26,288 nucleotides of DNA from positions 1 to 26,288 of the forward strand of contig CAXUHG010000078.1 in assembly GCA_964250805.1 (NCBI GenBank), written 5' to 3'. The notes below the pieces were generated by a model that was not told the DNA's origin, ran no database searches, and worked only from the letters and a program-made list of their open reading frames with translations. Position numbers and translations under genes: made by a program. Below are positions 8,570 through 16,357 of this stretch, in pieces. Numbering within the stretch: position 1 is the first letter of the stretch; the number at the start of each line of letters is the position of its first letter. This DNA comes from JBBQVS01 sp964250805. GTDB taxonomy: Bacteria; Chloroflexota; Ktedonobacteria; Ktedonobacterales; Ktedonobacteraceae.

Positions 8570-8680
8570 GTGTTGGTAAAATATAAAATANNNNNNNNNN
8601 GGGGTTTATAATCAACACCAGTCAAAAAATATGTGTTCGAACATTACCCGCTGCTCTTATAATTAACCAACACTTATTTT
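8563..8680. repeat. long inverted repeat after pilL-like gene, containing an assembly gap
   Basis: The arms AAAATAAGTGTTGGT (8563-8577) and ACCAACACTTATTTT (8666-8680) are perfect inverted copies; the left arm contains the TAA stop of the CheA-like gene. The N run at 8591-8600 lies between them. The right half runs outward from TTCGAA near 8640, and its complement would continue the left arm, so the true structure may be a stem of about 43 bp. The bases just after the N run (8601-8639) look like a noisy copy of 8539-8577 and may be an assembly artefact. Confidence 0.65.
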
Positions 8681-8692
8681 GTGTAACAAAAT

Positions 8693-8722
8693 TTGCCACT
8701 TCTCTAATATAGGTGTTACAAT
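8693..8722 (+). promoter_or_regulatory. sigma-70-like promoter of the purine cluster
   Basis: TTGCCA (8693-8698), an 18-bp spacer, then TACAAT (8717-8722), 80 bp before purL. The -10 box lies in GTGTTACAATAAACAC, whose ends GTGTT/AACAC are inverted and could be a small operator; that last point is speculative. No riboswitch-like fold was recognised in the leader. Confidence 0.55.
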
Positions 8723-8802
8723 AAACACGTCCCACACGACAACGTGTAAAAACACTACTATCTCTATTGCTTTTTTGCGCTAGCTAATTCAGGAAAAGGA
8801 AC

Positions 8803-11800
8803 GTGACGTTACATTCTATTGAGGTTCGAGCCATCTCAGAGCAGCACGATGTACAAGCTCATAAGCTTATTCACGAAATATTACAGCTATCTACACATCG
8901 ACTTCCATCACTTTCGTCTCTCTCTGATTCCCCGTTAAGCATTCGCACGGCATCTCTCTACTCCATTTCGGGACAGCTGAATCCTGCACAGCAAGACCGA
9001 CTCATCAAGCAACTGCTCGTCGATCCGATTATTCAAGAAGCCGTAATCAACGAGCCTACAAATCCAACACATCATATCGTTGATGTGTTTTTTCATGCTG
9101 GCGTCACGGATACACTCGCGGAAAGTGTTCTGGCTGGCGCATCTATGCTGAACATAGCTACAATCTCACGGGTTGAGACAGGCAAACGCTATTTTCTTGA
9201 TGGTCGCTTGAGCGAAAAAGACGCTCGCACTATCACCGAAGACCTGCTCTACAATCCGGTCATTCAACACTATGAGTTCCGTGCAGCGTCTGTAGGGACC
9301 GATGTATCACGTCCTGTGGGCGTTTCGATTGCCCACGAGGACGTGATACATCGGTCCCTACCAAGCATCGCCATAACCGACGAGGACGCGATACATCGGT
9401 CCCTACCATTCTCATCAATGAATAATGAGCAATTGCTGGCGTTTAGCAAGGCGGGTCTGCTGTCGCTGAACCTTGATGAGTTACGCGCCATTCAAAGATA
9501 CTATCGGAATCAGGGACGGGAACCGAGCGATGTCGAGCTAGAGACGCTGGCGCAAACGTGGTCTGAGCATTGTTCGCACAAGACCTTCAAGGCTACTGTT
9601 GAATATCGTGAACAGGACGCCAATGGCAAGACTATCACGCAAGAAACCATACATGGTCTGCTTAAACGCTATCTGATGCGTGCCACCGACGAGGTACGAC
9701 CGGCATGGCTTGTGTCAGCATTCAAGGATAACGCGGGTATCGTGCGTTTCACGGACACGCATGATATCGCCTTCAAGGTGGAGACACACAATCACCCCTC
9801 GGCAATCGAGCCGTTTGGGGGCGCGAATACAGGCGTCGGTGGCGTCATTCGTGACGTGTTGGGTGTATCGGCACAGCCTATCGCATGTACCGATATTCTC
9901 TGCTTCGGACCACTTGATACGTCTGTCGAGACGCTTCCCTCTGGCGTGCTGGCACCGCGTCGTATTGCGACAGGAGTGGTCGATGGTGTGCGCGATTACG
10001 GCAACAAGATGGGCATTCCCACCGTCAATGGAGCCGTTCTCTATTCTCCTGGTTACATTTACAATCCGCTCGTCTTCTGTGGCTGTCTCGGCGTCTTGCC
10101 ACATGGCAGTCATCCTAGCAACGTTAAAGCAGGAGATCGTGTCGTTGTTCTCGGTGGGCGCACGGGACGCGACGGTGTACATGGGGCAACCTTCTCATCG
10201 GGCGAGATGAGCGTCGAAATCAATGCACAGGCGGGTACAGCGGTTCAGATTGGCGCACCGATTACCGAGAAGAAGGTCGCCGATGTCATTCTGCAGGCGC
10301 GAGACAAGAAACTATACTCCGCGATTACTGATTGTGGCGCGGGTGGCTTCTCCTCCGCGATTGGCGAGATGGGAGCCGAAACGGGTGTGTGTGTCGAGTT
10401 GAAGCATGCACCGCTCAAATATCAGGGACTTGCGCCGTGGGAAATCTGGCTCTCCGAGGCTCAGGAACGCATGGTACTCGCTGTTCCAGAGCAGAATCTC
10501 GATGCTCTACTGCAAATATGCGCTATTGAAGAGGTCGAGGCAAGCATTCTCGGCACCTTTACCGACGACTCTCGCTTGACCGTCAACTATGATGGCGAAA
10601 CCGTTGCAAGTATCGACATGGCGTTTCTACACGATGGACAACCCGATAGAGTCTTAGAAGCAGTCTGGACACCTGTAGCATCGGCTCCCACCTCAACAGG
10701 TTCACGTTTTATCGTGCCCCCAACACCTGCAACTTTGCTATTAAACCTGTTACAACATCCCTCGATTGCCTCGAAAGAGGAGATCGTGCGCCGCTACGAC
10801 CATGAAGTGCAGGGAGCAACGGTACTCAAGCCGCTCGTAGGCAAAACGGGACATGGACCGAGCGATGCCGCAGTACTGCAACCTGTTCTTGAAAACGACG
10901 CTCAACCAAAAGCCGGTATCGTGCTTTCCAACGGCGTCAATCCTCTCTACGGCCTTATTGATCCGTATCATATGGCGATAAACGCTGTTGACGAGGCGTT
11001 GCGAAATCTCACAGCGGTTGGCGGTGATATCACACGCGTCTCCATTCTGGATAACTTTTGCTGGGGCAGTCCAACCGACCCTACACAGTTAGGGCTACTG
11101 GTGCGAGCTGTCAAGGGCTGCTATGACGCCGCCGTTGGCTTCAAAACACCCTTTATTTCGGGCAAGGACAGCCTGAACAACGAGTACCGTGCTAATGGAC
11201 AACGCCTCCCTGTTATTCCAACGCTGGTCATTTCGGCGGTTGGGACGCTCGAAGACACAACGCAAACCATCGACATGTCGCTCAAAACACCCAACAACCT
11301 GCTCTACCTCGTTGGCACGACGCGTAACGAGCTTGCGGGTTCGCATTACGCGGAGATTATGCAAGACTTACCAACAGACACTTCTGTTCCGCGCGTCGCC
11401 ATGAATTCCGCATACACCACAATGAATGCGTTGGGACAGGCGATTCGTCGGGGTATGGTACGAGCCTGTCACGATCTCTCGGAGGGTGGACTTGCCGTTG
11501 CAGCGGCAGAAATGGCAATCGCAAGTCAACTTGGCGTCGCGCTTGAGCTATCGCACATTCCCATCGTCGATGTATCCGATACTGATTCAGCATCAATAAA
11601 CACGTTACGGCTTTTTAGCGAGTCGGCGTCACGCTTTATCGTTGAGATCGCGCCAGAGCAGTGGGGCACGTTCGAGAAACATATGCGCTTTAGTGGTGTG
11701 ACCGATGTCACCTATATTGGGACAGTTACTAACACAGGACGTTTTCGAGTACATGATGGAGATGAAGAGGTGATGAATGTAAGCATAGCAGACCTGCAAC

Positions 11801-11826
11801 AGGCATTTCGAGGAAATAGAGCATGA
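8803..11826 (+). CDS. purL: phosphoribosylformylglycinamidine synthase, synthetase subunit with PurS-like N-terminus (1007 aa)
   Basis: Converts FGAR to FGAM with ATP and glutamine-derived ammonia in purine synthesis. The core (about residues 207-1007) has TWSEHCSHKTF, ETHNHPSAIEPFGG and GANTGVGGVIRDV, all PurL signatures, followed by the second ATPase-like half (ISGKDSLNNEY, CHDLSEGGLAVAAAEMA). Residues 1-160 resemble one or two PurS-like units (LYSISGQL, DPIIQEAV, ESVLAGASML, LLYNPVIQHYEF), giving a length between small PurL (about 740) and large PurL (about 1300). No separate purS is seen. Start is GTG 8803 after AGGAAAAGGA. Residues about 164-201, in the linker between the PurS-like part and the core, are encoded by an inserted palindromic element. 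The stop overlaps the next start as ATGA. Confidence 0.95.
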   Translation: MTLHSIEVRAISEQHDVQAHKLIHEILQLSTHRLPSLSSLSDSPLSIRTASLYSISGQLNPAQQDRLIKQLLVDPIIQEAVINEPTNPTHHIVDVFFHAGVTDTLAESVLAGASMLNIATISRVETGKRYFLDGRLSEKDARTITEDLLYNPVIQHYEFRAASVGTDVSRPVGVSIAHEDVIHRSLPSIAITDEDAIHRSLPFSSMNNEQLLAFSKAGLLSLNLDELRAIQRYYRNQGREPSDVELETLAQTWSEHCSHKTFKATVEYREQDANGKTITQETIHGLLKRYLMRATDEVRPAWLVSAFKDNAGIVRFTDTHDIAFKVETHNHPSAIEPFGGANTGVGGVIRDVLGVSAQPIACTDILCFGPLDTSVETLPSGVLAPRRIATGVVDGVRDYGNKMGIPTVNGAVLYSPGYIYNPLVFCGCLGVLPHGSHPSNVKAGDRVVVLGGRTGRDGVHGATFSSGEMSVEINAQAGTAVQIGAPITEKKVADVILQARDKKLYSAITDCGAGGFSSAIGEMGAETGVCVELKHAPLKYQGLAPWEIWLSEAQERMVLAVPEQNLDALLQICAIEEVEASILGTFTDDSRLTVNYDGETVASIDMAFLHDGQPDRVLEAVWTPVASAPTSTGSRFIVPPTPATLLLNLLQHPSIASKEEIVRRYDHEVQGATVLKPLVGKTGHGPSDAAVLQPVLENDAQPKAGIVLSNGVNPLYGLIDPYHMAINAVDEALRNLTAVGGDITRVSILDNFCWGSPTDPTQLGLLVRAVKGCYDAAVGFKTPFISGKDSLNNEYRANGQRLPVIPTLVISAVGTLEDTTQTIDMSLKTPNNLLYLVGTTRNELAGSHYAEIMQDLPTDTSVPRVAMNSAYTTMNALGQAIRRGMVRACHDLSEGGLAVAAAEMAIASQLGVALELSHIPIVDVSDTDSASINTLRLFSESASRFIVEIAPEQWGTFEKHMRFSGVTDVTYIGTVTNTGRFRVHDGDEEVMNVSIADLQQAFRGNRA
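9293..9405. repeat. palindromic repeat element inserted in frame inside purL
   Basis: A 23-bp arm beginning TAGGGACCGATGTATCACG (9293-9315) is inverted perfectly at 9338-9360, enclosing an inner GTGGGC/GCCCAC hairpin. A second copy of the right arm follows at 9384-9405 with one change, 45 bp (15 codons) after the first. The reading frame stays open, giving the repeated peptide EDVIHRSLP / EDAIHRSLP. The same arm, with one or a few changes, recurs outside genes at 26173-26238 and 26272-26288. Confidence 0.9.
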
Positions 11827-13667
11827 CTTCAACAATCCAGCGCGCACTCGTTCTACGTGCCCCCGGCATCAACTGTGACCGTGAGACGGCACATGCCTGC
11901 CGACTGGTCGGCTTTGAGACCGAGCTAGTTCACATCAATCAACTGCTCAAGGCTCCCGATACGCTCTTGGACTATGCCTTTCTCGTCATCCCCGGCGGCT
12001 TCTCCTACGGCGATGATTTAGGTGCAGGGACGTTATTAGCAAAGAATTTGACGATACACCTAGGACAACAACTACAACAATTCGTGGATGAGGGACGCCC
12101 TATACTTGGCATCTGTAATGGTTTTCAGGTGCTGGTGAAGGCGGGATTGTTGCCGGGGGGAGAAGAGGGCATGACGGAGCTGGGCATGATAAATCAAGCC
12201 CCTACAGCGACGTTGACGGATAATGCATCGGCGCTGTTTGAGTGTCGGTGGGTGACGCTGGCAGCACAGACGAGCCGTTGCATTTTTACGCGTAATATTG
12301 AGCGACCAATTGAGCTACCAGTGGCACATGGCGAGGGGCAATTTGTGTCGCGTGGCAATATTGCTTATTTACAGGCTGCACGACAGGTAGCACTTACTTA
12401 TATTACTGATAGTCAGAACGATGTGCTATATCCTGCGAATCCTAATGGTTCGGCGGGCAATGTTGCAGGAGTGTGCAATGCTCGTGGCAATGTGTTGGGG
12501 CTGATGCCACACCCTGAACGCTATGTAAGTTCTTTGCAGCATCCGCTCCGCAGAGGAAGCATTGATGGCAAAGGCGATGGTCTGCTGCTCTTCAAAAACG
12601 CCTATCAGTATGTGACCAAGCAGGATACACAGACGGAGAAAAAAACACATACGTCGTATGCCGCCAGTGGTGTCGATCTCTCCGCCTCAGACGAAGCAAA
12701 ACGGCTTATGAAGGATGCCGTGCGTGCGACGCAGGGACAAAAAGTCCTGGCGGGTATGGGTGCGTTCGCTGGTATTCTCGACGCACAGGATGTGAAGCGA
12801 ATGCAGCAACCTGCGCTTGTGGCTTCAACTGATGGCGTCGGCACGAAGACTTTGCTTGCGGCACAGGTGCAACGCTTCGACACAGTTGGCTACGATATCG
12901 TCAATCATTCCGTCAACGATATGCTGACACAGGGTGCGAAGCCACTTTTCTTCATGGACTATCTCGCAATGAGCAAGCTTGACCCTATACAAGCCGCCAC
13001 GATTGTACGCAGTGTGGCACAGGCATGCCGGGAGGTAGGTTGCGCCCTACTCGGCGGAGAAACGGCTGAAATGCCCGATGTGTATCTACCAGGGGCGTTC
13101 GACCTTGCGGGCACTATTGTCGGCACACTCGAACAGGAAGAGGCGATCACAGGTGCCACCATTACTCCTGGGGATGTACTGCTCGGTCTACGTTCAAGCG
13201 GTCTACACACCAATGGCTATTCACTAGCACGACACATCTTCGCGGAACAAGACCTGAACGCGGTTGTACCAGAGCTTGGTGAGCCGTTAATTGATGCGCT
13301 ATTGCGACCACATCGCTGTTATCTACGCGAGGTCACGAGGTTACGTGAATATCTTGCCGATAGGGGACGTGCAATCAAGGGCATGGCACATATCACAGGT
13401 GGTGGCTTCGAGGGCAACGTCTCGCGCATTCTGCCAGCAGGGACACAGGCAGTGATTGAGACTGACAAGTGGAGCGTACCTCCGCTTTTCAAACTCATCG
13501 CGGAACGTGGGAATGTTAGTAAAGAGGAGTTGTATCGTACCTTCAATATGGGTATTGGTATGGTCATTGCCCTCTCACCCAAAGCGGCACTCGATGCGCG
13601 TTCTGTATTACCAGAACTGCTTACGGTCGGGTATATACGAGAAGGTGAGGGCGTAATCGTGCTGTAG
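11823..13667 (+). CDS. purQM: fused FGAM synthase glutaminase (PurQ) and AIR synthetase (PurM), 614 aa
   Basis: One uninterrupted ORF. Residues about 1-262 are PurQ, a class I glutamine amidotransferase: PGGFSYGDDLGAG, nucleophile Cys98 in GICNGFQ, and His230/Glu232 in MPHPER. Residues about 277-614 are PurM: STDGVGTKTLLA, NDMLTQGAKPLFFMDY, LLGGETAEMPD, GLRSSGLHTNGYSLAR. PurQ supplies ammonia to PurL to make FGAM; PurM closes FGAM to AIR, the next step. The linker (TKQDTQTEKKTHTSY) is short and polar, as expected between folded domains. ATGA overlap with purL makes translational coupling likely. Separate purQ and purM genes are the norm; a direct fusion of these consecutive steps is unusual. 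The TAG stop is the first triplet of the repeat that follows. Confidence 0.95.
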   Translation: MTSTIQRALVLRAPGINCDRETAHACRLVGFETELVHINQLLKAPDTLLDYAFLVIPGGFSYGDDLGAGTLLAKNLTIHLGQQLQQFVDEGRPILGICNGFQVLVKAGLLPGGEEGMTELGMINQAPTATLTDNASALFECRWVTLAAQTSRCIFTRNIERPIELPVAHGEGQFVSRGNIAYLQAARQVALTYITDSQNDVLYPANPNGSAGNVAGVCNARGNVLGLMPHPERYVSSLQHPLRRGSIDGKGDGLLLFKNAYQYVTKQDTQTEKKTHTSYAASGVDLSASDEAKRLMKDAVRATQGQKVLAGMGAFAGILDAQDVKRMQQPALVASTDGVGTKTLLAAQVQRFDTVGYDIVNHSVNDMLTQGAKPLFFMDYLAMSKLDPIQAATIVRSVAQACREVGCALLGGETAEMPDVYLPGAFDLAGTIVGTLEQEEAITGATITPGDVLLGLRSSGLHTNGYSLARHIFAEQDLNAVVPELGEPLIDALLRPHRCYLREVTRLREYLADRGRAIKGMAHITGGGFEGNVSRILPAGTQAVIETDKWSVPPLFKLIAERGNVSKEELYRTFNMGIGMVIALSPKAALDARSVLPELLTVGYIREGEGVIVL

Positions 13668-13786
13668 GGGCCATAATTCATTACGCCCTCGTTTCCATAG
13701 ATAACGTTTACAAGGATTGAGGAACGGAATCAATGGATGGGAAACAGAATCAACGGGGACGAGGGCGTAATGAATTATGACCCCTA
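13665..13786. repeat. palindromic repeat element between purQM and purC
   Basis: Arms of 28 bp, starting TAGGGGCCATAATTCATTAC (13665-13692) and ending at 13759-13786, are inverted with one mismatch around 66 bp of unlike sequence. The left end provides the purQM stop codon. The TAGGGRCC ends resemble those of the element in purL, so both may belong to a family of non-autonomous elements. Confidence 0.85.
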
Positions 13787-13831
13787 CAGAGCGTGTGTTA
13801 TTGTTAAGAATGGATGAAAGGTCGAAGAATT

Positions 13832-14590
13832 ATGATAGAGAACCTAACATTTGGACCTTTGCTTGCTGAGGGCAAGACGAAGCGAATTTACGCCGACCCT
13901 GAGAACAGTGAACAGACGTACATGGTCAATAAAGACTCGATAACGGCTGGCGATGGCGAACGACGCAACGAGCTAGTTGGCAAGTCACGTTGGAGTACGA
14001 TCACTACCGCAAATATCTACCGTTTGCTGAATCAAGAGGGAATCGCCACGCATTTTGTAGAACAGATTAACAACACAACTCTATTGATAAAACGCTGTGA
14101 TATGCTTCCAGTCGAGCAGGTGCAGCGTCGCATCGCAACAGGGTCATATCTCAAACGACACCCGGAGATTAGCGAGGGTACACGCTTTGAGCCTGTGCTA
14201 GTCGAGACGTTTCTGAAAGATGATGCACGTCACGACCCCCAGATATGGGAGCAGGATATCATTGGCATGAAGCTCGCAACCTCGGAAGAGATTGCATGGA
14301 TGGCGGCTCAGGGACGCAGAGTATTCGAGACGCTCGAACGCGCATGGGCTGGCGTCAATGTCACGCTCGTTGACCTCAAGATCGAGTTTGGGCGCGATAC
14401 GCACGGCGACCTGTTGGTAGCCGACGTAATCGACAACGATAGCTGGCGGCTCTGGCCCGATGGCGATAAGACGCGAATGCTCGACAAGCAGGTCTATCGC
14501 AACATGAAGGATGTCACCCCTGAAGAATTACAGGGTGTGGCGAACCGCTACGCCTTGGTAGCAGACTTAACAGGCAAACTACATATATAA
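13832..14590 (+). CDS. purC: phosphoribosylaminoimidazole-succinocarboxamide (SAICAR) synthase (252 aa)
   Basis: Joins CAIR and aspartate with ATP to give SAICAR. Seen: LAEGKTKRIYAD at the N-terminus, TAGDGERRNELVGKS, a VEQVQRRIATGSYLKRHP segment, and LVDLKIEFGRD with LLVADVIDNDSWRLWP near the C-terminus, all SAICAR synthetase features. Length is usual for the family. The ORF extends to ATG 13814, but AAAGG lies 11 nt before ATG 13832 and the family normally begins close to the LAEGKTK segment, so 13832 is preferred. Its product step needs CAIR, made by PurE/PurK; purE here is only a remnant, so a working copy must lie elsewhere. Confidence 0.94.
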   Translation: MIENLTFGPLLAEGKTKRIYADPENSEQTYMVNKDSITAGDGERRNELVGKSRWSTITTANIYRLLNQEGIATHFVEQINNTTLLIKRCDMLPVEQVQRRIATGSYLKRHPEISEGTRFEPVLVETFLKDDARHDPQIWEQDIIGMKLATSEEIAWMAAQGRRVFETLERAWAGVNVTLVDLKIEFGRDTHGDLLVADVIDNDSWRLWPDGDKTRMLDKQVYRNMKDVTPEELQGVANRYALVADLTGKLHI

Positions 14591-14643
14591 GTTGTTTGTG
14601 CTGGAAACTGCACATGTGCAATTTCCAGCACAAACAACTTATA
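14586..14643. repeat. 58-bp hairpin palindrome between purC and purF
   Basis: Arms of 22 bp (14586-14607 and 14622-14643, beginning TATAAGTTGTTTGTGC) are perfect inverted copies, and the centre holds a further palindrome TGCACATGTGCA, so nearly the whole 58 bp folds on itself. The left arm overlaps the purC TAA stop. No T-tract follows, and purF with its own ribosome site starts 30 bp later, so processing or attenuation is likelier than full termination. Confidence 0.9.
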
Positions 14644-14673
14644 ATACCCTTTATCTTTCGAGAGGAGACGAGC

Positions 14674-16152
14674 ATGGAGCGGTTACACGATGCTTGCGGA
14701 GTTGTAGGTATCTATACCAGAGAGAATAGTAACATTGATGTGCGACGCTATATCACGTTAGCACTTACCGCTTTGCAACATCGTGGTCAGGAGAGCGCAG
14801 GCATGGCGGTCTATGACGACGAAAAGCAGATTGCTCATCGTGTTGGTATGGGCAAGGTGCGCGATGTATTCAGCGACTCCGGCACAAGCTTACCCGCCTC
14901 CTGCTGTGGTATCGGACATGTACGCTACTCCACAACCGGCTCTAGCTGTGTTGAAAATGCGGGTCCGTTTGTGGTCGGGGCGCGGCATGGTGTCTACGAG
15001 GCTATCGCGGTTGCTCACAACGGCAATCTTGTGAATGGTGATGAGTTACGCGCTCAGTTTCCGCAGGAAACGCTCTCCTCGACCACTGATAGTGAGGCCA
15101 TAGCCCTGTTGCTCATGCGTTCCGAAGGACAGACGTTGCGAGAACGTATGATCGCTACATTTCCACAGTTGCGCGGCTCGTATAGCCTCGTTATTCTGGC
15201 TGAGGGCAAGCTCTATGCCATGCGCGACCCCTGGGGCATGCGTCCGATGTGTATGGGGCGTATAGGCGACAACTGGATCGTAGCTTCCGAATCATGCGCC
15301 ATTGATCGCGTTGGCGGCACCTTTATTCGCAAGGTTGAGCCAGGCGAACTGATCACAATTGATGAAAACGGAATGCATTCGGAAATTCTTGTTCATGCTC
15401 CACGTCGCGCCCTGTGCGTCTTCGAGTACATCTACTTCTCCGACGCCACCAGCAAACTCAACGAACGCTACGTCTACCCTGTACGTGAGGAGCTAGGACG
15501 CGAACTTGCCCACGAACATCCCATCGAGGCCGACCTGATCGTGCCTGTACCCGACTCATCAGTGCCTGCCGCGCTTGGCTACGCCCAGGCATCAGGTATA
15601 CCGTATGGCATGGCAATCATCAAGAATCGCTATGCAGATCGCACATTTATTAAGCCCGACCAGCGTTTGCGTCAGATGGAGATTGACCTCAAGTTCAACT
15701 TCGTCAAGCCACACATCGAGGGCAAGCGGCTCGTGATTGTCGATGACTCGATTGTGCGCGGCAACACCATGAAACGGCTCGCCGCCGCCCTACGAAGGCA
15801 GGGTGCAACAGAGATTCACTTGCGTTCTAGTGCGCCGCCAATGCGTCATCCCTGCTACTTCGGCGTCGATATTCCGCAGGAAGCGGAACTCATCGCGGCA
15901 GGTCGCAGCGTTCAAGAGATAGCGGACTACATTGGCGTCGATAGCCTTGGCTACCTCAGTCTCGCAGGTCTGGGTCGTGCTATCAACTCTGCCTCTACGC
16001 GACAAGTTGATATTCCCGACAACGACGCGGCGGTCGAGATGCTACACAGCGAATTCTGCTATGGTTGTATGGAAAAGCAAGGCTGGCCCTTCGATCCCAA
16101 CGCAAAGATACAAATTGCCATGCCCGACAGACGCGATAAGGTGGGAGCATAA
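14674..16152 (+). CDS. purF: amidophosphoribosyltransferase, Fe-S type (492 aa)
   Basis: First committed step: PRPP plus glutamine gives phosphoribosylamine. The start ATG 14674 follows AGAGGAG by 6 nt and gives MERLHDACGVVGIY, so Cys8 becomes the N-terminal nucleophile after removal of a 7-residue propeptide. The ORF could be extended back to 14596, but that part lies inside the preceding hairpin. The PRPP loop is VIVDDSIVRGNT with Asp357-Asp358. Cysteines in RALCVFEYIYF, RHPCYFG and FCYGCMEK match the four [4Fe-4S] ligands of the Bacillus subtilis type enzyme, so an oxygen-sensitive cluster is predicted. Confidence 0.95.
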   Translation: MERLHDACGVVGIYTRENSNIDVRRYITLALTALQHRGQESAGMAVYDDEKQIAHRVGMGKVRDVFSDSGTSLPASCCGIGHVRYSTTGSSCVENAGPFVVGARHGVYEAIAVAHNGNLVNGDELRAQFPQETLSSTTDSEAIALLLMRSEGQTLRERMIATFPQLRGSYSLVILAEGKLYAMRDPWGMRPMCMGRIGDNWIVASESCAIDRVGGTFIRKVEPGELITIDENGMHSEILVHAPRRALCVFEYIYFSDATSKLNERYVYPVREELGRELAHEHPIEADLIVPVPDSSVPAALGYAQASGIPYGMAIIKNRYADRTFIKPDQRLRQMEIDLKFNFVKPHIEGKRLVIVDDSIVRGNTMKRLAAALRRQGATEIHLRSSAPPMRHPCYFGVDIPQEAELIAAGRSVQEIADYIGVDSLGYLSLAGLGRAINSASTRQVDIPDNDAAVEMLHSEFCYGCMEKQGWPFDPNAKIQIAMPDRRDKVGA

Positions 16153-16198
16153 TGCTGTTGAAGCAAAGAATGGACGGACGAGCAAGTAGATTTGGGGG

Positions 16199-16292
16199 CG
16201 GACGCCCACAAGGGGCTACCCTACTATACGTGAAACAGCGTGCTATGCACGCAAGAACGTTATATAGTAGAGTAGCCCCTTGTGGGCGTCCG
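16199..16292. repeat. 94-bp palindromic repeat between purF and purD
   Basis: Arms of 30 bp (16199-16228 beginning CGGACGCCCACAAGGGGCTA, and 16263-16292) are inverted with one mismatch. The 34-bp centre contains a second hairpin, GCGTGC-TAT-GCACGC. It is MITE-like in form but carries no gene. It leaves the purD ribosome site untouched. Confidence 0.88.
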
Positions 16293-16357
16293 TTAGGCGA
16301 GTCATGTCATCCATCGAGAGCGTCATCGTCCGTTGGAAGTGTCATAAGGAGAGCAAA

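Noticed and set aside
9293..9405. CRISPR-like repeats in purL
   Set aside because: The units are inverted, only three arms exist, and the spacers are in-frame coding sequence.
9680..10210. Long plus-strand ORF of 176 codons
   Set aside because: It overlaps the conserved PurL core in another frame and has no recognisable domain.
14586..14643. Simple intrinsic terminator after purC
   Set aside because: The stem is far longer than normal, there is no T-tract, and purF follows within the same presumed operon.
14596..14673. Longer start for purF
   Set aside because: This stretch lies in the purC-purF hairpin and would bury the Cys nucleophile far from the N-terminus; ATG 14674 has a good ribosome site.
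16280..16357. Longer start for purD
   Set aside because: It falls in the palindromic repeat and the family starts at the VIGTGGREH strand.
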